The notes under the pieces are model-generated. The model searched no databases. It worked only from the letters and a program-made list of their open reading frames with translations, and was not told where the DNA came from. Shown here one piece after another: positions 1-6,393 of a stretch of 6,393 nt of DNA. Positions within the stretch are counted from its first letter, which is position 1. Every line of letters begins with the position of its first letter. The position numbers were made by a program, and so were the translations under genes. The stretch comes from an uncultured Myxococcales bacterium (lineage in GTDB: Bacteria > Myxococcota_A > Bradymonadia > Bradymonadales > Bradymonadaceae). Location of the stretch: the NCBI GenBank assembly GCA_913058025.1, contig CAJXPN010000271.1:1-6393 (forward strand), read 5' to 3'.

Positions 1-49
1 ACGAGATTTCTGCCTGTCTCGTGGGCTCGGAGATGTGTATAAGAGACAG
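1..49 (+). other. Synthetic sequencing adapter (P7 tail, i7 index, Nextera read-2 adapter)
   Basis: This is not genomic DNA. Positions 1-7 (acgagat) match the 3' end of the Illumina P7 primer. Positions 8-15 (ttctgcct) match the i7 index known as N703 as written in the adapter. Positions 16-30 (gtctcgtgggctcgg) are the read-2 tail, and 31-49 (agatgtgtataagagacag) are the 19-bp Tn5 mosaic end. Translating it gives false N-termini such as MYKRQ (GTG at 35) or MGSEMCIRDS (GTG at 21), so any reading frame starting here is an artefact. Genomic sequence begins at position 50. Confidence 0.98.
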
Positions 50-67
50 TGCCTGGAGTGCTCAAAG
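50..67. other. Short genomic stretch downstream of the stop codon
   Basis: Only 18 genomic bases separate the stop codon of the giant gene from the adapter. No terminator hairpin, T-run, ribosome binding site or start of a following gene can be recognised in so little sequence. Confidence 0.85.
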
Positions 68-3000
68 TCAGCTCCCGATGGCCAGGCCGAGCTGCTTGCG
101 CAGCGTGAAGTACTCCTCGCTGATCGAGAAGCTCACGAGCTCACTGATCTTCTCCTTGGGAGACGCCTTTCCGATCGGGTTCGTGTCGTTCTTGATGCAC
201 GACGCGGCCACATGGAGGTCACCGCACAGGAGCAAGCCGAGGCGAGACGTCGAGTAGTCGACGTGCGTGAGCCACTGCGACAGGTTCGGATTTCGGCCTG
301 TCGCCAGGAACTGCTTCGTGAGCTTCTGGATCTGGAGCATCAGCCCGGGGGACGACCGATCCGCGTCCACGAGCGTCTGCACCAGGCCCTCGGCGCTCTC
401 ACCGAGCTGACGGTCGAGCCCCAACGCGGGGTTCGTCACGTGCATCGCGGTCATGAAGAACGCACGCAGCCACTCCGTCTGGTAACCGCACGAGCCGAGG
501 TAGTGCTGCGGCAACATCCAACCGAGCCTCTTGCCGATGACGAACGCGAGCTCACGCTCGCCCTTGCCCTGGAACATGTCCGCGCCCACGAGCATCGTCG
601 ACGGGATCATGTTCGCGTTCCGCAGCCCGATCGCCTTGTCTCGCTTGATGTAGAGCTGGGGCACGGGCATGAGACCGACCGAGCCCATCCTCGCGGCGAC
701 GTAGCTGTAGATCTTGCAGAACAGGAGCTGATCGTTCGGGTCGAGCAGGTCCTTGCGTTTGTGGACGTTGAGCTCGCGATGCGTCGTGGAGTAGAGCCCC
801 GCGAACGCGATCTGGAGCTGCTGCATGATCACCGTCATGAGCATGTCCTGCTCAGGGTGGTAGATCAGGCGGAACATCTCGGGGTTGAACGTCGTCTTCG
901 CGGCCGCGAGGTTCTTCCCGAGGTACTGCTGGTAGAAGCGCTGCTCGGTCTCGTTGGCCTTCTGGAGGAACGCGAGCGCCGAGGACATGCACCACGCCTT
1001 GTCGTACTCCTTCTGCTCCAGGTACGCCTTGAACAGCGCACGGTAGGACTCGACACGGAACGGGTTGTTCGTGATGAGCTCGCGGTGCTGCTTGACCATG
1101 CCCACCGGGTCGCTCTGCTTCTCGTAGAGCTGCGCCAGGATGAGGTGGACCTGCTCGTTCGACGGGTCCAGGTCGCTCGCCATCTTGTACGCCGCGATCG
1201 CCGACTGCACATGCCCGAGGCGGGTGCGGTACACCTCGCCGAGGCTACGCCACAGGAGGATGTAGACCGGACGCATCGCGTCCTCCTCCTTCATCGGGTC
1301 CACGCGCTTGAGCATCGTGCGGTACGCGCGCTCCAGGCCCTTCCAGTCTCGCGCGTCCGTGAGGATGCGGTCGATCGCCTCGAAGGCCTTGAGCCAGTTG
1401 CGCACGTCCAGCTCGAGCGTCTGGTCGAAGTAGTTCACGCTGCGCATCGAATCGCCCAGCTCGTCCCTGCAGATGACGCCGATCGTGTAGGTCAGCTTGG
1501 CCTGCTTGGTCGGGTCGGACTCGACCGACACGAGCCGCTCGATGATGTCGATCGCCTCGGGCCATTGACGGTTCGTCGTGTAGAGCGAGAGCAGCTTGCG
1601 GAGCACCGACACCGACGTGGAGTCGAGGTCGAGCGCTTCGAGGTACGACCCGACGGCCTGCCCCGGCTGACGCAGCTCCTTGTGCCAGACGTCACCGATG
1701 CGCACGAGGTGCGCGAACCGGAGCTTCTCATCGGACTCCGACTCGGCGACTCGACTCGTCAGGTCGATGAAGCGCTCCCAGTCACCGGCGGCCTCGCAGT
1801 TCTCCATCAGCGCGCTCAGGGACTCCTTGTGCTGGGGGTCGTACTCGAGCGCCTTCTCGAAGAAGTCGATCGCGCGACGCACGTCGCCGACCTGCTTCTT
1901 GATCTGGCCAGACCTGAAGAAGACGTCTCGCGCCTGCTCCCCGGTCAACCGCTCCACGTGCTGGAGCTGGATAGACTGGTAGATCTTGATCGCGGCCTCC
2001 CACTCGGAGTGCCGGAAGAGCTGGTCGCCCAGCCCGAGCAGCCCATCAAGGTCGGTCGGGTCGAGCTCGTACGACTTGTAGTAGTACTCGCGCGCCTCAC
2101 CGTCGAAGCCGAGCTCGGCGCACGCCTGCGCCATCTGGAGGTGGCGCCTGTGCAGCACCTCCACCTCGATCCCGCCGCCCTCATAGACCGTGAGCACCTT
2201 CTGGAGCAGCGGCAACGCGCGCTCGAACTTGCGCTCGCGCATGTACACGTCGATGAGCGGCTCGGCCGACTCGATGACCTGCGGGTCCAGCTCCTGGGCC
2301 TGCTCGTAGTAACGCAGCGCGCTGACCATGTCGTCGAGGCGCTCGTCGTAGACCCGGCCGACCTTCGCGACGTAGCGCGCCTGCTCGCTCAGGTCCTTGG
2401 TCGACTCGTACGCGCGACGGTACACGCGCACCACGTTGTGCCAGTCCTGTGAGCGACCGTAGAGCGCCTCGATCGCCTCGAGCGTGGGCACGTGCAGCGG
2501 GTCGATCGACAGCGCGCCTTCGTAGGCGCCCTCTGCCCTGGTGTCGTCCATGAGCTGACCCTCGAGGATCAGGCCGACGCGGTGGTAGAGCGCCACGCCC
2601 TGCTCGGGCTCGGCCGCGAAGTCCGCCTGACGCTGATAGGTCTGGACCGCGCTCTCCCAGTTGCCCGTCTCCTCGTGGAGCGCGCCCAACTCGGTCATCA
2701 CGTCGTTCTGCGCCGGGTCCACACCCAGCGAGCGGGTGAACCCGTCGATCGCCGCGTGCGGGTCCTGGAGCTGGTCGCGGTGCACCCGCGCCAGGTTGTT
2801 CAGCAGGTTCGTCTTCGTGGCCACGTCCTGCGCGATCTGGACATGGGTCTCCACGATCTCTACGAGGTCGAACCAGCGTGAGAGCTCGTAGTAGAGCCGC
2901 TCGAGGTTGCCGATCGCGTCGAGGTTGTCCGGCTGGACGCTGAGCACGCGGACGTACGCATCGACGGCGGCCTCGCGGTCCTGGAACTGGTCCTCCTGGA

Positions 3001-6000
3001 GCGCGGCGACCTTGCCGTACGCCAGGACCTGCTCCTGCGGGTCGAGCGCCACGGCGAGCTGACGCTCATACACGTCGAGCACCTCACGCCACGCGCCCGC
3101 CTCGATGTAGAGGCGCTCGAGCGCCTCCATCGAAGGGCTGTGCGTCTGGTCGACGTCCAGGATGTCCCGGTACGTCGCCACCGCGCGCTCGGCCTGTTCG
3201 AGCTCGCGCTCGTAGACCTGCGCGATCTTGAACTTGATCTCGACGATCGCCTCCGGATCGTACGTCGCCTCGGCCTTCTGCCTGAGCACGTCGACAAGCT
3301 CGTCCCAGCGCTCGTACGTCTCGAAGATCCGGGCGAGCGCGTCGATCGCGCCCATGTCCGACTCGTCGATCGACAGGATGTGGAAGTACGACTCGACGGC
3401 CGAGTCGATCTGGGCGAGCTGGGACTCGTAGAGCCCACCGACCTTGCGCCACAGCTCCATCTTGTCGTCGGGCAGGTCCGCGAGCTCGATGCGGCGCCGG
3501 ATGATGCCGGCGAGCTCGGGCCACGCCGCGATCTGCTCGTAGAGCACCTCGAGCCGCTCGAGCGCGAGCTCGCTGTGCTCATCGAGCCTCAACGCCATCT
3601 GGTAGTAGTACACTGCGTCGTCGGGCTGCCCGAGCTCCTCGCTGAACACGCGGCCAGCGCGCAGGTTGAGCGCGAGCGCGTCGGGGCTGTCGCCGAACTC
3701 CTGGAGGACCTCGCCGTAGCGGCCCACGACCTCGCCCCACATGCCGGTGTTGCGCGCGAGCCTCTCCAGCTCGTCACACAGCTCGTCTTCCTGCGCCGTC
3801 TCGGTCACGAGGCCACCCAGAAGCACCACGAGGGCGCTCTCGGGCTGCTCGACCTGCTCCTCGAACAACCTCGCGGCCGCCCTGAGCACGCCGAGGCGCT
3901 CCTCGGGCTGCTCCGCCAGGATCTCCGAGCGCGTCAGGTACAGCTCCACGAGCGCGTTGAGCGACTCGCCCGACGTGTCCTCCTGGTAGATCTGCTCGAG
4001 CGAGCCGTACGCCTGCGCGTCCGTCACGTCGATCTCCATGATCTGCTCGTAGTAGCTGGCCGCCCGCTTGCGATCCATGAGCTTCTCCTCGCACAGCTCG
4101 GCGACCTGGCGCAGCACGCCGAGGCGCTGCTCCTCGTCCTCGACCCGGTCGAGCTTCATGTCGATGACCTGCGCCGCCTGCTCCCAGTGCCCTTCCTGGA
4201 GGTAGAGGCGCTCGAGGTTCTCGAGCGCGAGCTCGCTGCCAGGCTCCAACGCCAGCACGTTCGTCCACGCGTGGATCGCCTCCTCGGGCTGCGTGAGCAT
4301 CGTCCCCTGGATGTCGGCCTGCTCGATCCACAGGTTGCGCTTGCGGTCGTTGTCGAGCTCGTCGAGGTCGAGCATCCGCCCGAGCACCCCCGAGAGCTCG
4401 TAGTACTCGCCGCGGCGAGCGTGGATGTCACGCAGCGCCTCGAGCGACGGCAGGTGCCTGGGCTCGATGCTCAGCGCGTTGTTCCACGCCTCGAGCGACT
4501 GGACCTCGTCCTCGAGCTGCTCTCCCCAGATCACGCCCAGGCTCTCGTAGAGCCCGAGGCGCTCGTCCGGGTCCATCGTGAGGTCGATCTCACGCTCGAT
4601 CGCCGACACCACGTCCGCCCAGCGCTCCTGCGCCATGTACAGCGTCCGCAGCTGCACGAGGGCCCTGCGGTTGTCGGGCTGGAGGTCGACGACTCGGCCG
4701 AGCAGGCCGATCGCGTCGTCCCGCTCACCCAACATCTCCTCCGAGATCGACGCCATCTGCTCGAGCAGGCGAGCCTGCTCGTCGGGGTCGACCACGATCT
4801 CGGACTGCGACTTGAGCACGTCGTAGAGCGGCTGCCACTCCTGACGCGCCATGTGAAGTTGCTCGAGCGCCTCGAGCGACTCCATGTGCGACGGATCCAC
4901 CGCGAGCACCTGGTTGAACCGGCCCACGGCCGCGTCCAGGTCACCGAGCTGATCGCGCTGCACGCACGCCAACCTGAAGTTAAGGTCGACCTGCTGCTCG
5001 TCCTCGTAGGTCTCCCGGGCGCGCGTCGCCAGGATGTCGGCGAGCTCCTCCCAACGGGTCTGATCGGAGTAGATTCGGTCGAGCGCCTCGAGCGCGGTCG
5101 GCTCGCCAGGATCGAGCGCGAGCGCCTGCACGTACGCAGCCTCCGCGTCCGCCGGGCTCCCCAGCTCCACGTCGATCGCGCGCGCCAGCGCCAGCCACAT
5201 CCGCAGCGAGGTCTCGTCCTCACAGCGCGGGCTCTCGAGCGCGGTCATGTACGCCTGGGCCGTCTCGGCCCACATCCCATGCGCGCCTGCGATCTCCTCG
5301 AGGCGACGCATCACGTCCTCGTCGCCAGGGCGCTCGATGAGCGCCGCGCCGAGGGGCTGCAACGCGCCAGGCTCGTCGTTGAGCTCGATCGTGAACAGCT
5401 GCGCGACCTTCGTGAGCAACTCGAAGCGCTCCTCCGCGTCGTCCAGGTGCTCGAGCCTCGTCAGGAACAGAGACACCAGCTTGTCGTGCTCGACGCGGCC
5501 GAGGTAGTGCGGCTCCAGGATCGCCATGACCTCTTCGGCCTCGTGGCCCTCGGAGAACATCGCCTCGAGCTGGCCGATCGCCTCCGCGTCCTCGGGCTGA
5601 TCCACGAGCACGGAGCGGTACGTCTCGAGCGCGTCCGGGTAACGCTCGAGCGCGCTCTGGAAGACCATGCCTCGCTTGAGCATGAGCCCTCGACGCTCGT
5701 CCGGGTCCATCGACTGCTCGACGCGTGTCCCCAGCACGTCGGCCAGGTCCTCCCAGCGCCCCTGCTGCTCGTAGAGTCGATCCAGCGCGGGCAACGCGTC
5801 CTCGTCGACGGGATCGCTCTCGAGCACGCGGACGTAGCGATCGATCGCCGCCCCCGCGTCGCCGATCTCTCGCTCGTAGACGGCCGCGACGCGCTTCTGA
5901 AGCGACGCGACCGCGCTCGGATCCGACGTGCCCTCCATGAGCTCGTCGAGTCGGTCGATGTAAGGGTCCCAGGCGCCGAGCGCGCCGGCGACCCTCTCGA

Positions 6001-6364
6001 GCTGCCCGGCGACCTCCTCGCGCGCCGGGTTCACCCCGAGCGCCTCGGCCCAGGTCCCGAACGCCGAGCCAGTCTCTCCCAGTCGGTCCTCCTCGATCCC
6101 GGCGATCTCACGCAACAGCTCGAGCTGGCGCTCCTCGTCTTCCTCGGGCTCGAGCAGCAACCTCTTGATCCCGATCAACGACTCCCAGGACTCCCCGGCC
6201 TCGTAGATGGGTTGGAGCACCTGCGCGGCCTCGAGCGCCTCGTCTCCGCGCTCGACCATCCCCGCCAGCGCGTCGCGCGTGGGCTCGTGGGCCGGATCTT
6301 GCGCGAGCACGTCGCGGTAGACCGACACGGCCTGATGTTCCGCGTGGGTCGCCTTCACGAGGGT
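68..6364 (-). CDS. Giant tetratricopeptide-repeat protein with degenerate M48-like C-terminal domain (5'-truncated)
   Basis: The frame is open for 2,098 genomic codons from the cut right edge to a TGA at 68-70 (protein end ...LGLAIGS). The true start lies beyond the window; the apparent GTG start at 6377-6379 is inside the adapter. Residues 1-58 are the tail of a repeat, 59-1751 are 23 units of a 72-residue double-hairpin TPR-like repeat, 1752-1818 are a bridging TPR segment, and 1819-2098 form a distinct domain. The repeats are rich in Glu, Asp, Leu, Arg and Ala. Most keep a Trp at unit position 2, DP near positions 54-55 and an LExLY motif near 64-68. No transmembrane segment is evident in the visible part; a signal peptide cannot be assessed. 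TPR solenoids typically bind other proteins, so a scaffold role is likely but inferred. Similar very large TPR proteins are annotated in Myxococcota without a known function. I do not recognise a named gene. The intact frame over 6.3 kb and the conserved repeat spacing make coding status secure. Confidence 0.96.
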   Translation of the reverse strand, partial: TLVKATHAEHQAVSVYRDVLAQDPAHEPTRDALAGMVERGDEALEAAQVLQPIYEAGESWESLIGIKRLLLEPEEDEERQLELLREIAGIEEDRLGETGSAFGTWAEALGVNPAREEVAGQLERVAGALGAWDPYIDRLDELMEGTSDPSAVASLQKRVAAVYEREIGDAGAAIDRYVRVLESDPVDEDALPALDRLYEQQGRWEDLADVLGTRVEQSMDPDERRGLMLKRGMVFQSALERYPDALETYRSVLVDQPEDAEAIGQLEAMFSEGHEAEEVMAILEPHYLGRVEHDKLVSLFLTRLEHLDDAEERFELLTKVAQLFTIELNDEPGALQPLGAALIERPGDEDVMRRLEEIAGAHGMWAETAQAYMTALESPRCEDETSLRMWLALARAIDVELGSPADAEAAYVQALALDPGEPTALEALDRIYSDQTRWEELADILATRARETYEDEQQVDLNFRLACVQRDQLGDLDAAVGRFNQVLAVDPSHMESLEALEQLHMARQEWQPLYDVLKSQSEIVVDPDEQARLLEQMASISEEMLGERDDAIGLLGRVVDLQPDNRRALVQLRTLYMAQERWADVVSAIEREIDLTMDPDERLGLYESLGVIWGEQLEDEVQSLEAWNNALSIEPRHLPSLEALRDIHARRGEYYELSGVLGRMLDLDELDNDRKRNLWIEQADIQGTMLTQPEEAIHAWTNVLALEPGSELALENLERLYLQEGHWEQAAQVIDMKLDRVEDEEQRLGVLRQVAELCEEKLMDRKRAASYYEQIMEIDVTDAQAYGSLEQIYQEDTSGESLNALVELYLTRSEILAEQPEERLGVLRAAARLFEEQVEQPESALVVLLGGLVTETAQEDELCDELERLARNTGMWGEVVGRYGEVLQEFGDSPDALALNLRAGRVFSEELGQPDDAVYYYQMALRLDEHSELALERLEVLYEQIAAWPELAGIIRRRIELADLPDDKMELWRKVGGLYESQLAQIDSAVESYFHILSIDESDMGAIDALARIFETYERWDELVDVLRQKAEATYDPEAIVEIKFKIAQVYERELEQAERAVATYRDILDVDQTHSPSMEALERLYIEAGAWREVLDVYERQLAVALDPQEQVLAYGKVAALQEDQFQDREAAVDAYVRVLSVQPDNLDAIGNLERLYYELSRWFDLVEIVETHVQIAQDVATKTNLLNNLARVHRDQLQDPHAAIDGFTRSLGVDPAQNDVMTELGALHEETGNWESAVQTYQRQADFAAEPEQGVALYHRVGLILEGQLMDDTRAEGAYEGALSIDPLHVPTLEAIEALYGRSQDWHNVVRVYRRAYESTKDLSEQARYVAKVGRVYDERLDDMVSALRYYEQAQELDPQVIESAEPLIDVYMRERKFERALPLLQKVLTVYEGGGIEVEVLHRRHLQMAQACAELGFDGEAREYYYKSYELDPTDLDGLLGLGDQLFRHSEWEAAIKIYQSIQLQHVERLTGEQARDVFFRSGQIKKQVGDVRRAIDFFEKALEYDPQHKESLSALMENCEAAGDWERFIDLTSRVAESESDEKLRFAHLVRIGDVWHKELRQPGQAVGSYLEALDLDSTSVSVLRKLLSLYTTNRQWPEAIDIIERLVSVESDPTKQAKLTYTIGVICRDELGDSMRSVNYFDQTLELDVRNWLKAFEAIDRILTDARDWKGLERAYRTMLKRVDPMKEEDAMRPVYILLWRSLGEVYRTRLGHVQSAIAAYKMASDLDPSNEQVHLILAQLYEKQSDPVGMVKQHRELITNNPFRVESYRALFKAYLEQKEYDKAWCMSSALAFLQKANETEQRFYQQYLGKNLAAAKTTFNPEMFRLIYHPEQDMLMTVIMQQLQIAFAGLYSTTHRELNVHKRKDLLDPNDQLLFCKIYSYVAARMGSVGLMPVPQLYIKRDKAIGLRNANMIPSTMLVGADMFQGKGERELAFVIGKRLGWMLPQHYLGSCGYQTEWLRAFFMTAMHVTNPALGLDRQLGESAEGLVQTLVDADRSSPGLMLQIQKLTKQFLATGRNPNLSQWLTHVDYSTSRLGLLLCGDLHVAASCIKNDTNPIGKASPKEKISELVSFSISEEYFTLRKQLGLAIGS
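245..259 (-). other. Degenerate third-ligand motif (DYSTS, residues 2036-2040)
   Basis: In M48 peptidases the third zinc ligand is the Glu of an ExxxD motif (commonly ExxAD) ahead of a conserved R.G. The equivalent stretch here is DYSTSRLGLLL, with Asp2036 for Glu and Ser2040 for Asp, while the following RLGLLL scaffold is preserved. Confidence 0.5.
518..532 (-). other. Degenerate HExxH site (KRLGW, residues 1945-1949)
   Basis: The codons AAG AGG CTC GGT TGG encode KRLGW within ERELAFVIGKRLGWMLPQH. Aligned on the conserved ELA..I..L scaffold, the two zinc-binding His of HExxH become Lys1945 and Trp1949, and the catalytic Glu becomes Arg1946. All three essential positions are lost. Confidence 0.6.
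911..1111 (-). other. Bridging TPR segment between repeat array and C-terminal domain (residues 1752-1818)
   Basis: After unit 23 the 72-residue period stops. This segment reads as a more ordinary TPR pair, with HRELITNNPFRVESYRALF and KAYLEQKEYDKAWCMSSAL, followed by FLQKANETEQRFYQQYL. It has NP in place of DP at the turn and a Cys (residue 1792), which is rare elsewhere in the array. From memory, this stretch together with the tail domain is better conserved among large myxobacterial TPR proteins than the repeats themselves; I could not verify that here. It probably caps the solenoid and docks the tail domain. Confidence 0.7.
3743..3973 (-). other. Irregular repeat unit 11 (residues 798-874)
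   Basis: The unit has 77 residues and starts SGESLNALVELYLTRSEIL, without the usual aromatic at position 2. It ends ELERLARNTGMW, closely matching the end of unit 4 (RLEEIAGAHGMW). The DP turn near position 54 is replaced by VTETAQED. The following unit begins MWGEVVGRYGEVL, which parallels MWAETAQAYMTAL after unit 4. It looks like a second copy of the same unit type. Confidence 0.7.
5276..5542 (-). other. Irregular repeat unit 4 with inserted helix (residues 275-363)
   Basis: This is the longest unit, 89 residues instead of 72. It opens with EAEEVMAILEPHY, lacks the Trp at position 2, and carries about 17 extra residues that should add a helix before a regular DDAEERFELLTKVAQLF segment. It ends in RLEEIAGAHGMW, where the next unit regains the Trp. 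The same arrangement recurs around 5975-6240 (EALEAAQVLQPIY) and, less extended, in unit 11. The extra helix would locally change the pitch of the solenoid and may mark an ancestral cassette boundary. Confidence 0.75.
6191..6364 (-). other. Cut leading repeat (residues 1-58)
   Basis: The first genomic residues carry a typical TPR second helix, HQAVSVYRDVLAQDP, with the Y..VL..DP signature seen in every later unit. It is followed by the linker ERGDEALEAAQVLQPIY. The repeat array therefore continues upstream of the window and the protein is longer than the 2,098 residues visible. The EALEAAQVLQPIY stretch resembles EAEEVMAILEPHY, which opens the irregular unit at 5276-5542. Confidence 0.85.
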
Positions 6365-6393
6365 CTGTCTCTTATACACATCTCCGAGCCCAC
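6365..6393 (-). other. Synthetic sequencing adapter (reverse complement of Nextera read-2 adapter)
   Basis: Positions 6365-6383 (ctgtctcttatacacatct) are the reverse complement of the Tn5 mosaic end at 31-49. Positions 6384-6393 (ccgagcccac) are the reverse complement of 21-30. This is not genomic. On the minus strand it supplies a false GTG start and the five artefactual residues MYKRQ in frame with the giant gene. Genomic sequence ends at 6364. Confidence 0.98.

Larger units (their letters stand above)
71..910 (-). other. C-terminal non-repeat domain, degenerate M48-metallopeptidase-like (residues 1819-2098)
   Basis: These 280 residues show no TPR period and are less acidic than the array. 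The order of motifs follows an M48-type peptidase core. There is a PxxYI strand (VPQLYIKRDKAIGLRNAN), a strand-turn STMLVGADMF, and a helix ERELAFVIGKRLGWMLPQH that aligns with the M48 pattern ELaaVLaHElgHv. About 90 residues after that helix comes DYSTSRLGLLLCGDLHVA, which aligns with the pattern ExxADRlGLll. The hydrophobic scaffold is kept, but the HExxH positions read KRLGW (1945-1949) and the ExxxD positions read D2036...S2040. Zinc binding and peptidase activity of the classical kind are therefore unlikely. Alternative explanation: a myxobacterial tail domain with only chance resemblance to M48. The match was made by eye without a profile search. Confidence 0.6.
1112..6190 (-). repeat. 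Array of 23 TPR-like protein repeats, 72-residue (216-bp) period
   Basis: The translated sequence divides end to end into 23 units (residues 59-1751). Fifteen are exactly 72 residues and the others 73, 73, 73, 74, 75, 77, 79 and 89. Using the unit at 4841-5056 as reference, the conserved positions are Trp2, Leu5, acidic/Pro near 18-20, Leu29-Ala30, Leu37, Ala42-43, an aromatic at 47, Leu51, Asp54-Pro55, Leu61, Leu64-Glu65 and Leu67 plus an aromatic at 68. Trp2 is kept in 19 of 23 units (Ala, Tyr, Gly and Phe replace it in units 4, 9, 11 and 19). Each unit holds two 36-residue helical hairpins. One has the canonical TPR ending AI..Y..VL..DP; the other reads AL.ALERLY...RWEELADVL. Unit boundaries on DNA, from the N-terminal side, begin at 6190, 5974, 5758, 5542, 5275, 5056, 4840, 4624, 4408, 4189, 3973, 3742, 3526, 3310, 3094, 2878, 2662, 2446, 2230, 2005, 1783, 1567 and 1348. 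The units are diverged in sequence, so this is an old protein repeat and not a DNA satellite. Confidence 0.93.

Noticed and set aside
35..2452. An 805-codon open frame on the plus strand, directly opposite the 3' end of the giant gene.
   Set aside because: It starts inside the adapter and runs in exact codon register with the minus-strand gene. GAG codons read as CTC and vice versa, giving a low-complexity Leu/Arg/Val/Glu/His product. It stays open because the real gene hardly uses TCA, TTA or CTA, as expected at this GC content. The minus-strand frame has a clear repeat structure and this one does not.
2492..2881. A 129-codon plus-strand frame.
   Set aside because: It is the continuation of the same codon-register antisense shadow and shows no domain of its own.
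3557..3575. A 19-bp sequence identical to 4220-4238, considered as a DNA repeat or recombination site.
   Set aside because: Both copies encode SELALE at the same position of repeat units 9 and 12. Shared ancestry plus strong codon bias explains the match.
4531..5223. A 230-codon minus-strand frame rich in Ser, Arg, Thr and Trp (a similar one lies at 2860-3582).
   Set aside because: These are shifted-frame readings of the TPR repeats. The Ser/Arg/Trp bias comes from reading GC-rich codons out of frame, and they lie wholly inside the well-supported gene.
1112..6190. Sel1-like, HAT or PPR repeats as an alternative to TPR.
   Set aside because: The AI..Y..VL..DP ending and the spacing fit TPR. 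The Gly-rich Sel1 pattern is absent, the paired aromatic pattern of HAT repeats is not seen, and the period is not the 35 residues of PPR.
68..6364. Assignment to a named myxobacterial TPR gene involved in motility or pilus function.
   Set aside because: The known motility TPR proteins I can recall are far smaller and lack this tail. There is no neighbouring gene to support such a role, so no symbol is given.
21..6393. Inverted terminal repeats suggesting a transposon or integrated element.
   Set aside because: The matching ends are the Tn5 mosaic end and Nextera read-2 tail from library preparation, not a biological element.

Overview
The window is one assembled fragment that is almost entirely the 3' portion of a single giant gene on the minus strand. 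Both ends are synthetic. Positions 1-49 are Illumina P7 tail, i7 index and Nextera read-2 transposon adapter. Positions 6365-6393 are the reverse complement of the same adapter. Only 50-6364 (6315 bp) is biological DNA, and any start codon or N-terminus that seems to lie in the adapter is false. Residue numbers below count from the first genomic codon (Thr, 6362-6364).

The gene runs from the right-hand edge, where it is cut, to a TGA stop at 68-70. It is open for about 2,098 codons without a frameshift. Residues 1-58 are the end of a broken repeat. Residues 59-1751 are 23 tandem units of a TPR-like solenoid, most of them exactly 72 residues long (two 36-residue helical hairpins). Residues 1752-1818 are a bridging TPR segment. 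Residues 1819-2098 are a non-repeat C-terminal domain. By eye this domain resembles an M48-type zinc metallopeptidase whose catalytic HExxH has become KRLGW and whose downstream ExxxD has become DxxxS, so it looks like a pseudopeptidase. Only 18 bp of genomic DNA follow the stop codon, so operon context, promoter and terminator cannot be judged.

The high GC content (about two thirds by eye), the heavy use of GAG/CTC/GCG/CGC codons and the huge acidic TPR protein with this type of tail suggest a Myxococcota or related former delta-proteobacterial genome (myxobacteria, Bradymonadales and similar), probably from a metagenome or single-cell assembly. That is inference; no taxonomic marker is present. 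No RNA gene, mobile element, CRISPR array or second real gene was found. The most interesting points are the degenerate peptidase domain at the end of a giant solenoid, a Cys/His cluster in that domain, and the higher-order pattern of irregular repeat units.
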